A DNA stretch of 64,000 nucleotides, taken from assembly GCA_949987565.1 (NCBI GenBank), contig OX465115.1, positions 11,238,555 through 11,302,554 of the forward strand, given 5' to 3'. The notes under the pieces were generated by a model that saw only the letters and a program-made list of their open reading frames with translations, did no database searches and was not told the origin of the DNA. The position numbers and the translations under genes were made by a program. Shown piece after piece: positions 34,701 to 49,700 of the stretch. The first letter of the stretch is position 1. The number at the start of each line of letters is the position of its first letter. This DNA comes from Luidia sarsii (Eukaryota; Echinodermata; Asteroidea; Paxillosida; Luidiidae).

Positions 34701-37700
34701 AGTGCATGTACATGTACTGTACATTCACATGTACTTGCTACTGACAGAAGTGAACATTTATCAGTAGACCACATACATGTATTAAGTCAGTACTCAGTAG
34801 AGCTGTTGTCGACATTTCTAAGACTTACATTTTTCATATACCAGTACACTAACATGCACTACATGTACAGTACTACACACGAATTTGGTTAGGGAAAAGG
34901 TGTTCTCTTGAATGTTAAGTTAACAGCATGTTGATTAGGGCATTACTTTTGGGCAACAGGTTGAAAACAGCAAGAAAACACACCCTAACATGCCTAAGCA
35001 ATCCACACTGAAATCAAGGTATGAGTCAGAAAAACAAAACAAACACTGGATTTTTTGGGGGAAGGTTTTACCGAGTCGATGGTAAAATGAAATATGGTCA
35101 AGTGTAGTAACCATTTTCTGACTTTCGACACGGGAACATTTTTACCAAGACTGTGGTAGAAGAAACCGAGCTGGCAGTATGACTCAAAAGAATGCACACG
35201 GCATGCGTGGTGGCCTGTGCAGCATGATCTCACTCCCATGGCCAGATGTAGGGCTGGATGAATGATTCTGCAGTCACTGTCCGCACTGGACTTATCATCT
35301 CGGGCAAAGTGACCAGGTAACTTTTCCCGGGCAGCAGATGGCCGGTAGAAGTAACCGCTGGACTCCCGGAAAGGTAACTGAGAGGAAAATGTCCCGGGCT
35401 GTCCGCGCAGGAATTCCCGTCGTCTCGGTAAGTTTTACCCAAAAGAGGTCCAGTGCGAACAGGGCTTTAGGTACATGGACGGCTTCAGGGGTTAGGGATT
35501 AAGCCAAGCAAGTACAGTGTAGGATCAGGCTGATACCGCATTGACAGCCCCAATCCTTCTGCCCTTCTGAAAACATGCAGGGCAAAAGAAAAAAAAGGTT
35601 AAACCAGCCACACCAGACTCAAGCTCTATCTCCACAAAATAAGCTCTTGGTGAGAGCTCAACCTACCTAACCATGATATGGTCTTTGCAGTTGAACAGAA
35701 GTAGACTCACAAATTAGTACGCACACGTAGGGCAACAATACTCTGTGTGGAGAGCTAGCTCTCCAAAGTGGCTCAGACATGTCTATTTGTCCCAGGCAAC
35801 TCTCCATGGCATTGATGTAACACACAAAGTGCAGGGCTAGGGAGTGGGGCGCGTCAGTGCATGCCCGCCCTGTGTCAAGGCAACCAGGAGGCAATCTTGG
35901 CTTGGCACTGCCCCAATAAACACCAGCTGGCACATGGAGGTCGAGTTCAATGCGAGAGAGGGTTACAGGGAGGACTTACGAATCCATGCCAGGGTAACTC
36001 CATGTACATGTACTTATGGTCATGCTGAAAGGGACACACATCCAGAAGTTTCTTTACCAAAAAAACTTGTTGTCAGTTTAAACTCGTGTATCGTCGAGTG
36101 ATTGACAAACACAAACCATCCTGAAACAGTTCCCATCAGACATTGGGTTGCCAGCGATTCAAAAGCTCCATGAAACCAGTGCCTACTCTCAGTCCAACTA
36201 CCGACAGTGAACATTCTGTCCATGCACTGACCACATGCAGGATTATCAGCACATCAACGGAAACAGGAAAGGCAAAGCAAATCGCACGGCAGAGACAGGA
36301 ACTCGAATAAAAAAGAGAGAGAGAGAAAAAAGGAAAAGTTTGGTACCCTCCTTCCAGGAAATGAAGTCGGCAGCCCGCACTAGAACACGTGAGCATGTTG
36401 CGAGCATGTACTGCACTTGTACAACCAGCTCAGCCATTGAATCCCTACGCTGAAATATACATGTGCCACTGGCAGGGATCGGGCGGGATGGAAACACAAT
36501 AACGAATGTAGAGCCTATGTTTTGAGCCAGCAGCCCTGATCAGAGACACCCCCCTTGACCTAACCTTCCCCTTTTGGTTGCGTTGCAACTCCCCAGCGAT
36601 GACTAAGCGACTAGGTACCAACTTACTCGTCGAAGTAGGCTTTCACCTCCGCAGCACAGTCCAAATGGCAGATAATTCCACGTATCCATGTGTCACTTTG
36701 ACACCATCCCCCTGGCCCGACGAAACCGAGCCCTGGTTATATAAGCCGACAACCCACTGGCTGAGACAGCCACTGCCACAGACATGCTCGCTGGCCGACC
36801 GACCCACTGGTTTTGTGCGCAACACGTCGGCAATTACCGGGTGTGAGGGCGGTCGGATAGTGGCAACTGGGTAGGCTCTGTGTGACTCCCTAGGACTTGC
36901 CCACGCCCCTGCCAACCATCCACCCACCACCTCAACCCTAGAATAGACCTCCCCAAATCACTCTATCTCCCCATCTCTGTCTCTCTGTATGTCTCCCTGT
37001 ATGTCTCTCTGTATGCCTCTCTGTACCGGTATGCCTCTCTGTTTGCCTCACTGTGCCTCTCTCTGTGCCTCTCTGTATGCCTCTCTGTTTGCCTCTCTGT
37101 GCCTCTCTGTATGCCTCTCTGTGCCTCTCTGTGCCTCTCTGTGTGCCTCTCTGTGCCTCTCTGTGTGCCTCTTTGTATGTCTCTCTGTGTGCCTCTTTGT
37201 ATGTCTCTATGTGTGCCTCTCTGTATGCCTCTCTGTGCCTCTCTGTGCCTCTCTCTGTGTGCCTCTCTGTGCCTCTCTGTGCCTCTCTCTGTGTGCCTCT
37301 CTATATGCCTCTATGTGTGCATCTCTGTGGGCCTCTCTGTGCCTCTCTGTATGCCTCTCTGTTTGCCTCTCTGTGCGCCTCTCTGTATGTCTCTGTGTGC
37401 CTCTCTATGTGTGCCTCTCTGTGTGCCTCTCTATGTGTGCCTCTCTGTCTGTCTCCGTATGCCTCTCTGTGTGCCTCTCTATATGCCTCTCTGTCTGTCT
37501 CCGTATGCCTCTCTCTGTGCCTCTCTGTATGCCTCTCTGTATGCCTCCCTGTATGCCTCCCTGTATGCCTCCCCGTATGCCTCCCAGTATGCCTCTCTAT
37601 ATGCCTCTCTGTATGCCTCTCTGTATGACTCCCTGTATGTCTCTATGTGTGCCTCTCTGTATGCCTCTCTGTATGCCTCCCTGTATGCCTCCCTGTATGC

Positions 37701-40700
37701 CTCCCCGTATGCCTCCCAGTATGCCTCTCTATATGCCTCTCTGTATGCCTCTCTGTATGACTCCCTGTATGTCTCTATGTGTGCCTCTCTGTATGCCTCT
37801 CTGTATGCCTCTCTGTATGCCTCTCTTTGTGCCTCTCTGTATGCCTCTCTGTCTGTCGCCGTATGCCTCTCTGTGTGCCTCTCTGTGCCTCTCTATATGC
37901 CTCTCTGTATGACTCCCTGTATGTTTCTCGGTATGCCTCTCTTTGTGCCTCTCTGTGCCTCTCTATATGCCTCTCTGTATGACTCCCTGTATGTTTCTCG
38001 GTATGCCTCTCTTTGTGCCTCTCTATATGCCTCTCTGTATGCCTCTCTGGCTGGCTCTGACCCTGTACATGTATGTCTCTCGCCATCCCTCTGTCTGTAT
38101 TTCAGTTTCTCTTTCTTTGGTCTTTATCTCTACCTCTGTCATTTTGTTTCTGTCACTTTCTGCCTCTGTCTGTTTCTCCCTTTTTGTCATGCTCTCTCAG
38201 TCTCTCAGTCACTGTTTGTCTCCCTCTCTCCTTCTTTCTGTCCCTATCTGTCCCTCTCTATATATCTATCTTTCACTGCCTCTATGTGTATGTCTCTCTG
38301 TCTGTGTCTCTGTCTCTCTCTGTCTGTCTCTCTCTCTCTCTCTCTTTCTACCTCCCTGAAGTGGGCTGGGTACGGAAGATGGCTGTATCCTGGCAGAGAG
38401 GGGAAACCTGATTAGAGCCAGTATCCTAGTCTTGTTATCCTTCTGGGAGGGGAGGGATATGGCCAAGCAATTGAGTTTGGGGGGAGAGGACGGTATGTAG
38501 AACTGCTGTCTGTCTGTCCCCCTACAATCCTTCCTGACATGAATATTCAACACAGCAACAATATTCATGAGAGCAGGCACTGAATTACAGGCCACATTGG
38601 ACAGCACTAAATGGTTTCATGTACATTCATAAGCTGAATGACGAGTATTAGACTATCAGAAATGTCTGGTATAATTATGTGAAATGGGTGGAGATAAAAG
38701 ATAACAACATTTGTGTTTGTTCAATATTAAGAGTTTCAAGGACACATTTAACCATCTGTAATTCATGCAGAATGCAAACAAATAACTAGAGCAAACCAAT
38801 CCACTACTGACCAAAACTTCAACCAATGAACAAACTCCTGAAAAATGCATGCCATTTCCTCCAGCCAATCGTCACACAGTGGACATGCATATTCATAGAC
38901 GCCCTCTGACCTTGTTTATCAGGGGGAGGGGGAGGGGGAGGGCAGCACACTTACGTTGGAGGACATCCTCTTCCTCCTACTCAGATCCTGTAGCGTACAT
39001 GTAAATTCGGAGGGCACGTATGCAACCATATCCATTAGGAGCTGATGTTTTGCATATTCATATATGTCATGAATAATTCACCAGGTGGTACATGTGTGTA
39101 GGTTTTTCACACCCACCTGGTTTGTTTCTCTCCATTGGATAGGAGACCCAATCTGAACTACTGAACTCTAAACGTTGGACAACTGTGCTGAGACTTGACT
39201 CAGTCCTTTGGGCTTTTATGTTTTTTTGCAGGGGGAATTGTAGGTCTTTCAAAACCAAAATAGGCCTAATGCTTGGTAAAGGTCTCTTGAACAATTATGT
39301 TAGGATGTTTTGATGAAATGGGAACGACCTGATAAGTTTGAAAGATGACATTTAATATACTGTTTCTATTGTGTAACAAATGATGCCACGATGTTAAAAT
39401 TTGTTAAAATGTCACGTATATTTCCTGTTAGTGGGAAGGGAATATTCACGAAAGTGTGCACGATGATTAATTAGAAAACAGAATGGCAAGCAATCCACTG
39501 CCAAGGGCGGTCCGGTCGAAAACTTGGCAGGCCGGTTCAAATTTACAGTCTGGTCACCTATCGTGCCAGTTGAAGCAACCGCTATCAAGGCGCTTTGCAT
39601 GTGCTTGGTACAGTTTTAAAAATTACCGCCCTCCGAGCCAGGTCGGACAAACAGGAAATGGGGCAGCAGAACTGACTGCTTCATCCGCGCCTGTGAGCGC
39701 TGGACTGCGTTCTGAGCCACACGTTCCAGACGCTCGGACTAGGTGGAGGAAACTCCACTGACGTAGATTCACGCGGCCTCGCAGCAAAGGGGGAAAAATG
39801 GCCAATTGCAATAACCTGTTTGTCAAGAAGTCACACACTAAAATTCTTTTTTGGCAGTGCCAATTTGTGAACGACCCCTTATAGACACGGCAAGAGTTTT
39901 GAAATACATTTTTTTGTTTCATCTGAAGAGTTAAAGAGGAGGGTACATGTACACCAATTGCAAAGTTCCCCTTTTTCTGGGCATTCCAAATTTGAGAAAT
40001 GGTTTACTCATCGGGAAACTAGTAATGGTATCAGATATCATACAGGAAATTTTAGCTCTTTCCGAGATAAAAGGAAATTTGTTAAATATTTCCAAAGCTC
40101 GCTCTGTGGAGCGACTAGGATTGGAACACAGGCCTCAGGTTTGATGGACCAATGCTCTACCACCTGAAGTACCCTGCCCTAAGATGGTGGGCCTTCCTAA
40201 ACAGTCAAATATATTTACTGTGGTTGGGGATTAACTCAATCAATCACTTTTTACTGCTGTGTATCATCTGGGATCACACCCCGATTTTCATTCAGATGCA
40301 TACAAATAAACAATCATTAGTTCTGAGCCAGGATTCATCACCAGTGCTCTTCCATCTGAGCTATCCAAACCCTTAGATGGTGGCCTTCCCAAATAGTCAA
40401 CTAGTCTTTGCCGGGGTGCGGGCGCCAGTCAGAAGCAATTCAACCATAAACTGCTGTATATCTCCAGGGATCACATCCCCCCAAAAAAGATAGGCAAATT
40501 GTTCAGCCAAGGCATCTTGACACCTGAACAAATTGGCACCCAAAAATAAAATCAATGAAAAATCTGCAAAAACGTTTGTAGATTTTCCAAACTGCATATA
40601 TTTTCTCGATTCAAAGGTCTCTGGTTTGACATGCCATGGAAATAAGTTAAGAACTGGCAGATAAAAGTAATGAATATGAAAGCATTACTTGCATATGGGA

Positions 40701-43700
40701 ATTTATGTCTGATTATTGTTATTGTCCTCCTAGAAGCTGTCACTCAACACAAAGCTGCTGATTTTTTAATACAATCATCAAACCAGTACTTTCATATGGG
40801 GCCCAAACTTGGGGAACTACTGTGGCAGCCATGAGGAAGATTCAGACCTTTGTCAACACGTGATTAAGGGAGGATACTTAAAGATTGGCTGGCCTGATAC
40901 AATCAGTAATCAGGACCTCATGGAGAGAACCAAGGAACAATCTATTGAGGTCAGGGATACATGTACCGTACTTCAAAGGCAATGGCGCTGGCTTGGTCAC
41001 TCACTCCCTCAGATAACCAAGGGGCAAATATCACAAGGACAGCTCTTCCAGGGAACCCACTAGGGTACAAGAAAAAAGGACACGGCCAAGGAATACCCAG
41101 CGGTGAGATCTGGAAGCAGATGTACGGAGGACCGGCAAGACATGGAATGAGTTAGAGAGACTGACGCAGGACCGGCCTGGATGGATCGAGCTAGCTGGTG
41201 GCCTGTGTACCAAGAGCTCTTCCAGGGAACCCACTAGGGTACAAGAAAAAGGGCCACGGCCAAGGAATACCCGGCGGTGAGATCTGGAAGCAGATGTACG
41301 GAGGACTGGCAAGACATGGAATGAGTTAGAGAGACTGGCGCAGGACCGGCCTGGCTGGAGAGAGCTTGCTGGTGGCATGCGTACCAAAGAGCTCTTTCAG
41401 GGAACCCACTAAGAGAAAGGCGATGGCCAAGGAATACCCAGAGGTGAGATCTAGAGGCAGATGTACGGAGGACCGGCAAGACATGGAATGAGTTAGAGAG
41501 ACTGGCGAAGGACCGGCCTGGCTGGAGAGAGCTTGCTGGTGGCCTGTGTACCAAGAGCTTTTTCAGGGAACCCACTAAGAGAAAGGCGATGGCCAAGGAA
41601 TACCCAGCAATGAGATTTGGAAGCAGATGTATGGAGGACCGGCAAGACATGGAATGAGTTAGAGAGACTGACGCAGGACCGGCCTGGTTGGAGAGAGCTT
41701 GCTGGTGACCTGTGTACCAAGAGCTCTTTCAGGGAACCCGCTAAGAGAAAGGCGACGGCCAAGGAATACCCAGCGGTGAGCTCTGGAGGAAGATGTACGG
41801 AGGACTGGCAAGACATGGAATGAGTTAGAGAGACTGACGCAGGACCGGCCTGGTTGGAGAGAGCTTGCTGGTGACCTGTGTACCAAGACCTCTTTCAGGG
41901 AACCCGCTAAGAGAAAGGCGATGGCCAAGGAATACTCAGCGGTGAGATCTGGAAGCAGATGTACGGAAGACCAGCAAGACATGGAATAGAGAGACTGACG
42001 CAGGACCGGCCTGGTTGGAGAGAGCTTGCTGGTGACCTGTGTACCAAGACCTCTTTCAGGGAACCCACTAAGAGAAAGGCGATGGCCAAGGAATACCCAG
42101 AGGTGAGATCTGGAAGCAGATGTACGGAGGACCGGCAAGACATGGAATGAGTTAGAGAGACTGCCACAGGACCAGCCTGGATGGATCGAGCTTGCTGGTG
42201 ACCTGTGTACCAAGAGCTCTTTCAGGGAACCCACTAAGAGAAAGGCGATGGCCAAGGAATACCCAGAGGTGAGATCTGGAAGCAGATGTACGGAAGACCA
42301 GCAAGACATGGAATAGAGAGACTGACGCAGGACCGGCCTGGTTAGAGAAAAGCTTGCTGGTGACCTGTGTACCAAGAGCTCTTTCAGGGAACCCACTAAG
42401 AGAAAGGCGATGGCCAAGGAATACCCAGCGGTGAGATCTGGAAGCAGATGTACGGAGGACCGGCAAGACATGGAATGAGTTAGAGAGACTGCCACAGGAC
42501 CGGCCTGGATGGATCGAGCTTGCTGGTGGCCTGTGTACCAAGAGCTCATTCACGGAACCCACTAAGAGAAAGGCAACGGCCAGGGAATATTCGGAGGTGA
42601 TCTGAAGGCAAATTTACGAAGGACCGGCAAGACATGGAATGAGTTAGTGAGACTGGCGCAGGACCGGCCTGGCTGGAGAGAGCTTGCTGGTGGCCTGTGT
42701 ACCAAGAGCTCATTTAGGGAATCCACTAAGAGAAAGGCGATGGCCAAGGAATACCCAGAGGTGAGATCTGGAAGCAGATGTACGGAGGACCGGCAAGACA
42801 TGGAATGAGTTAGAGAGACTGACACAGGACAAGCCTGGATGGATCGAGCTTGCTGGTGGCCTGTGTACCAAGACCTCATTCAGGGAACCCACTAAGAGAA
42901 AGGCAACAGCCAGGGAATATTCGGAGGTGATCTGAAGGCAGATGTACGGAGGACCGGCAAGACATGGAATGAGTTAGAGGGACTTCCGCAGGACCGGCCT
43001 GAATGGAGAGAGCTTGCTGGTGGCCTGTGTACCAAGAAGCTCTTTCAGGGAACCCACTAAGAGAAAGGCTATGGCCAAGGAATACCCAGAGGTGAGATCT
43101 GGAAGCAGATGTACGGAGGACCGGCAAGACATGGAATGAGTTAGAGGGACTTCCACAGGACCGGCCTGAATGAAGAGAGCTTGCTGGTGGCCTGTGTACC
43201 AAGAGCTCTTTCAGGGAACCCACTAAGAGAAAGGCAATGGCCAAGGAATACCCAGCGGTGAGATCTGGAAGCAGATGTACGGAGGACCGGCAAGACATGG
43301 AATGAGTTAGAGAGACTGACACAGGACCGGCCCAGCTGGAGAAAGCTTGCCAGTGGCTTGTGTACAAAAGAGTGGCAACAGGTTAAGAGTAGTTGCATCG
43401 TCGGTACCCTGCATTTACCTCGGCTTGCTCAGAGGCTTGCTCCTCCTCGACGTCTTCCTCGGTCAGCCACTCAAACTCCTCCGCCGAGTCGCCGGAGCTG
43501 GCGCTGTTCAGGCGGGCGTTCGCACTGGGCAACGGGGCGCGCGACTGGGCGACGGCCGAGCCGCTCATGGGACCGGTCGATGGGGGAGGGGCGGGGCAGG
43601 TGACGGGCGAGCGGCAGCGGTTGGGGGGCGGGGACACCAGCTGGTAGGCGGGGTCGATGGCCGCGATGATGTGGGGCTGCTTGTGCTGCTTGCGGCCGGC

Positions 43701-46700
43701 CACTTGCTTTGCCTAGGGGTGAAACAACAAACAAACAAACAATCAACAAAATAAATGGCACAAAAATAGCCAAAAATGGGCGAGTTCATACAAGGAACTA
43801 ACTTCGAGACTAAACTCAAATGGGTTAGCCCGACTGACTAAAGTTGTCGTTTGGACACAATTTTGGTTAGCACCTTGGGACTAAATTTGAGGCTAACCTG
43901 ATTGAGTTTAGCCTTAAAATCTAGTGGGTCTAGTCCTGATCCCATGCCCTGCGGGAGTTCCTTTAGGACCAACAACCCACTGTGTTATCTTTGGACATGG
44001 CTTACCCAGTCCCCATCCCACACATCCGGTGTTGGTGGTCCTTAGTGGGTTGCATAATCATTGGTGTCAGTGGTAGCGTGTGAACGTAAGGTGATTTTGG
44101 ACTAAGCAGCCAGCTACTCGAACCTCAGCTGAGAAAAACTAGTAACCACAAACTAACATCGAAGCCAGTCCCTCGTCTGAACATGCCCAATGTCTGGCTT
44201 AACAGGACCATTCCCTGCTTTTGGGAGGCTGGGAATGGTCATGCTAGGACCAAAATATATGGCAACGTAACCTTTTCTGATTTGTGTATTTAGTTATGGT
44301 CACTGGCATCACTTAGAGTTTGCACAGTACACAATGTACATGCAGTACAGTACCTCTAACCGGTTTTGTTCTCGTTAACGGAGGAGGCCGGATTCACCTC
44401 ACATTCACAGTGATCTCCCTTACCCCATCCCTCCACCTTGCCCCGATTCAGCGCATCCTCCCTCGTCAGCCCAAACCCTCCTACTCTCTTCAAAGGAAAA
44501 GTGCCCAGTTCTCAAAGGCAAAAGAGAAAGGTCTCTGTCTTGCTGGAATCAAATGATTAACCCCACGCAGCTGTGAGACTTGTAGGCCACTGAAGTCAGT
44601 ACGCAGTTTGGAATATTATCGTATCCGTTTAATCAGCTAATTAACGTAATTAAGTATTAGGCCAAATTGAAGAGTGGATTTTTTTTGGGGGGGGGGATTT
44701 CCATGATGATTTCAGTTCAGTGATGAATGGTAAAAATCGCCTCTTCAGGATTGCATTGCTTTTTGTTTTACTTGATTTCAGTGTACTTTCTTCTTGTGCC
44801 CTGAGGACCTTCAGATCTTTTCCCTTTTGTTTGGATAGCTGACTGAAGAATCTTTGTTCAGAACTGGTTGGAAACAGCAAGTCAGCTGCCTGTGTGGCTG
44901 AGGCTGTGTGCGGCGCAGTGCAATGCCTAGGCGTGCCTTGTCCTCCCATGGAAAGTGTCTGGAGTTGTTTATAGGTCAACCGTCTGGCCCTGGATGGCTA
45001 CCACTTCCTCCTCCTCCTCCCGATCCCCCAGCCCCCCCCCCCTCCCTCCCTCCCCCCACCCCCAGGATAGACACAATCTTCACTGACGGCAGGCAGCCAC
45101 ACCCCGAGAACATCTAATACAAAACTGATGGGATTCTTGCTTTCCAATGTCTTTCTGTCTCTCTTTTCTTTAAATCCTTTCTCTCAGACGGGTATCAGCA
45201 CTGAGACTGGAGAGGGGAAAGGGTTGGAGTGAACATGATTAGAGTGAAAAGGGGGAAAGGGTAGGAGGTTGATAGGGCAATTCGATTATATGATTACCGA
45301 GGGGGATTCTCTGGGATGATAAAGTGTTTGATCATGGAGGGGGTTGTCCAGCTGACATAGTAGGGGTTGATAAAAGTAGGCCAGAGTACACCGAGTCACA
45401 CGTTATTTGAACCAAATCTTTTCTTTTTTTTAAGAAGAAAAATTACCAATTTGTGCCCTATTTCACATACTGAACCTAGTTTCCTCATGTTACAAAAGCA
45501 CCCGTTCTTGTTTTTTTCTCCCTTGAGAGGTGAATTGGGACAAGTGTGAAAGACCATACTATTTCCAAGATCACTTCCTCGATTCAGCACCAATGGGACA
45601 TTTCGAATGGCCTGACAAGCAGCTAGCGTTACTGATGTACATTGTATTTGGCTTGCTTGTAACACATGTCCAATGTTGTGGGCATGCGTGCACTGTTCTG
45701 AGCATGTGCAGCACTCAATAGGACCACTGCCACCATGAAGTAGTATGGCTCCAGATACCGTATGGGTTTGGATTTCACTGCCGTGATCAGGGGCCAATTT
45801 CATAGAGCTGCTTAAGCGCCAAAATGTGCTTAAGCGCAAAAACTCATGAGCCACAGGATCCCCTTGCCAACCCAAACTTCACTTTTATTTCATGCTAAGG
45901 AAAGAAGAGTGGACTACAAGTCAAAAGCAACTGGCATCGCATCGCAGTGCAGTTTGTAATCCTGCTTACACAAGGAAGACTTTTCCTACTTAGCAGATTT
46001 TCACACTTAAGCGACTCTATGACATTGGGCCCAGATTTAATGAGGCATCAATGGCCAGCCAAAACAGAGTGCCGCCCAAAGTATGAGCGAACATATAACT
46101 CACAAATATACAGTAATTGTGCAAAGCAATGTAGTTCCTAATTTGCATATCCAACACTGTCTGCTCCCCACAGCGTCTCCTCTCTGATCGCTTGAGAAGA
46201 GTTCCCCCCAACCCTGACTTAGCCTCTGACTCCATCTCTGTTATCCAAAAGCTAAAAACACAGCTTGGGGATTCTTGGTTGAAGTTTGAAGCTTGGGGGT
46301 GGAGCATCTTCTCCAAAAGCCAAGCCAAAGGGCGTCTATTTTCCTCTCCTATACTTTTACATCTACAGTAGATGGAAGACATAAAGACATTAGGGGCCAT
46401 TCATAATTTTCAATGTTTTAAAATTTTGATTTTTTTTTTTTTTTTTTTCCCAATTTTTTTTGTGACACACCCACCCACCCCTAATTTCGATTTAAAAAAA
46501 GGTTTCTTCTTCAATCAAACTTTGTACACATACACATACATGTACCAACACTCTTGTTTCACCATACGTCAGAAGACACGGCTTTGTCTTATGCAGTTGC
46601 GCAGTTTCTTAAAATCAGCCACGCACTATGCAACTACATGTACTAGCAGGAAAGGGATGCAAAATGGAACACTTACATGTATGCGAAGTTGGGCGAGTTG

Positions 46701-49700
46701 AGATATCAAAATTTACATTTTTTACATTTTTCAGCCCTTTTTTTTAACAAAAAGGGAATTTCGATTTTCAATTTTTTGCCTTGACCCATCCACCCACAAT
46801 TTCGAAATTTTACAACTTTGAAAATTATGAATGGCCCCTTAGCCAGAGCCAGAGCATAAGCTGGGTCCTTGGACAAGGCCTTTGTTCAATTCTTGAACTT
46901 TCAGGTTGGGCGCCCTCTTGTGTTCCATAACATTCAAATCAGACCACTGCCATGCTATTTGATGCAAAGTATTGCACAATGATGAAAGGTGCTTACTACA
47001 TGTACGTACACGTACATGTATGTAAAAAAAAGACATGTACACGTACAAGTATGTAAATGGAAAAACCTGGGCCAATTTCATAGAGCCGCTTAAGCGCCAA
47101 CATTTGCTTACCCCCACGGTAAGCCAAAAAAGCCCTGCTGAACTAGATTGCTAGCAAAAGGTCCACTTGTATTCATGCTAAGCACTCATGATTGAAATAC
47201 AAGTTGAGTGCAGCAAGCATCAAGTGAAATATGGCCGGCAATCTTGTATTATACAAGGACAAATTTTCATGCTTAGCAGGTTTTCTATGAAATTGGGCCC
47301 TGAATTGTATGCATCTTTACAGGGTTAGAGGGTTGTCCAGAGTTTTCCATTCAAGCGAGGCCTGTTTCGCGGGCAAAATGACAATGACGGGTAGGACGGA
47401 GGAGAAGTAATAATATACGGATGACAAAAAATGGACAGAGAAGGAAACCTGGTCGACAGACTGGGGGGATGAAATGCTAGGAATGATTGTTAAGTGTTGA
47501 AATTAAATTGTTCTTTCATACAGGGAATCAGTCCTTTCTGGATCAACTCATCACTCCACTCCCGAGTCCCCTAAAGGTTTGAGTGGTAATCCTTAAATTA
47601 CAGGAGGGGATTTGAAAGGGTCAACAACTTCTAGAGACCTTTTCTGTAACCCCCAAAATACCCTCCTCTCCACCCTGGTGACTTATGGCTTTACTGAAGA
47701 GATCGCCCAAGATACTAGAAGCCTGGGTAATGTGGACGGGTGTCACTAGTACAACCCTTGATATCCTCTTTGTTGCCCCCACCCTCTGAATTTGACAACC
47801 TACTCCTCTCAATGGCCTTGAGGAATGCAAGTGACTACATGTCAGGGAGTACAGCAGTGCCCATAATTTCGTGAGGAGTTTTCACAAGCCACTGTTAACA
47901 TTTTGTTTTTCAATTGTTTTCATCATACTTGAAGTTTGACCATCGCCTCAATTTGATGAATATTGAATGAGAATAAGTTTGATCCTAAATCTCTGTTGCC
48001 CAATTAGTCAGGAGAACCCCTCGACAGAAACTTGTTTCTTTTGGGTAATCCTGCGGGAGCTTATTGGGTATTGTTTTAAAAATTGTAATCTGTTATGATT
48101 ATTTGTCAGTGTATTTGTACTATTTGTGATTCATTGTTTGTGATATCGCGGAAAATGAAAGAAATGTAAAATGTCAATTCATTCCATAGGATGTTATTTG
48201 ACTGGACCGGGACTTGAACCAAAGACCTCTGGTTCACCTTAACAGAGCTCTCACCACACCAGCTATCCAGTTGTTAGGGGACGGCCTTCCCAAATAATCA
48301 ACTAGTCTCTGCCGGTGCCGGTTTACCAATCAGAAGCATTCAACCATTAACTGCCATATACCGTTACGTATCTCCAGGGAGAGGCAGAAACGACATTTTC
48401 ATTTACCGAGTAATAAACCCAGAAGATGGAAGCATTTCGCCATTTTCCTCGCCGCTTCACAAAACAAAGGAAATCTGCCTACATTTCGCATCGTCATAAA
48501 GCTACCATGAGCTCACATTAATGGGTTGTAAAATTTGACACAAACCCTGAAAACTTGGGGGGGGGGGTTACCTCCTATTCGCTTTACCTTTATCTAATTT
48601 TCAGAGTGGGTGACAGCATCTGGTGTACAGATATCCACAAAAAACCCAATTTAAACAAAGCTAAGGAATAATACCATTAATACCATACTGTTGAAAACTG
48701 CTATTGACTGAAGTGATCAAAAACAAACATGAAGAGGGCCTGCACTACAGTCAATTTCACCAAACTCATCATAACTTACAATCGCTAGCAAGCGGATGAG
48801 TTATGTACACAAACCATACGGCCTATCACAACTTACAATGGGTTGTCCATAGTAAGTTGGTTTACGATGCATCGTAAGGCTTTGGGAAATCCATCCCTGG
48901 TGTTTCAAAACAAGGAGTTTTCTAACAGGCAGAGAAAAGTCCTGCTAGGATGGAAACGTTGGTGGGCCCTCTTTTTTATTCCCAGACAAGCTAAGAAGTA
49001 TTTGGGAGGGGTGTCTTGACAAGCCATCCTTCATACATTACATGTACAGTACATGTAAATGTACGTACACTACTCAAAACCAGGATAGCTCCTCCACGCA
49101 CATCCATCCAACGCCCCCCCCCCCCCCCCCTCCTAGCAACCCTTGAGGAATTAGCACCAATTGGTGGGCCGGTAATGCAGTCCAATCCTCTATTGGCCCT
49201 ATCCAAATACCCTCCCCCTCACCCCTTTCCCCTCTCTCCCTCCGTCCAAGCCCCCTTCCCTCTTCTTCTAGTGACAGCGCAACAGCCCAGGGTTCCTGGG
49301 CTCCCTTCTGGCACCAGGGTACCCAGGCAGGGGCCAGCAAATCCTGCTGCATCACGCCCGCCGGGTGTGAGGAAACCGCTCATTGGGCCTCATTAAGACA
49401 CCAGGAATACAAGCTTTCAATTGAACCTCTCAACCCCGCCCCAACCCCCTATCCCACCCTCTGTCTCAGCTAACCCACCAATTAACACTCGAATTTGTCA
49501 GTGAGAAGGCAAAAAAAATGGGGCCTTTCCAAAACCGCAGAGTTTAAGAATTGAAATGCCACAGACATTTTGCAAACTATCAAAGACTGTATCAGCCTGT
49601 CCTTCCCCCTCCCCAATTAACACTTGAATTTGTCAGTGAGAAGGCAAAAAAATGTAGGCGGGAGTGTAGCCTTTTGAAATATGCAGAGTTTAAGAATTGA

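Noticed and set aside
36989..38415. Frames of 307 and 438 codons rich in Pro, Leu, Cys and Met
   Set aside because: Pure microsatellite translation of CTCTCTGTATGC.
41659..42549. 296-codon minus-strand frame in the 166-bp array
   Set aside because: It is antisense to the LINE-derived TWNELER motif, which is the true ancestral sense. Frames shift between 166-bp units.
44316..44556. Short plus-strand frame with SINE-like poly-Pro/Ser content
   Set aside because: No splice sites, composition bias or recognised motif.
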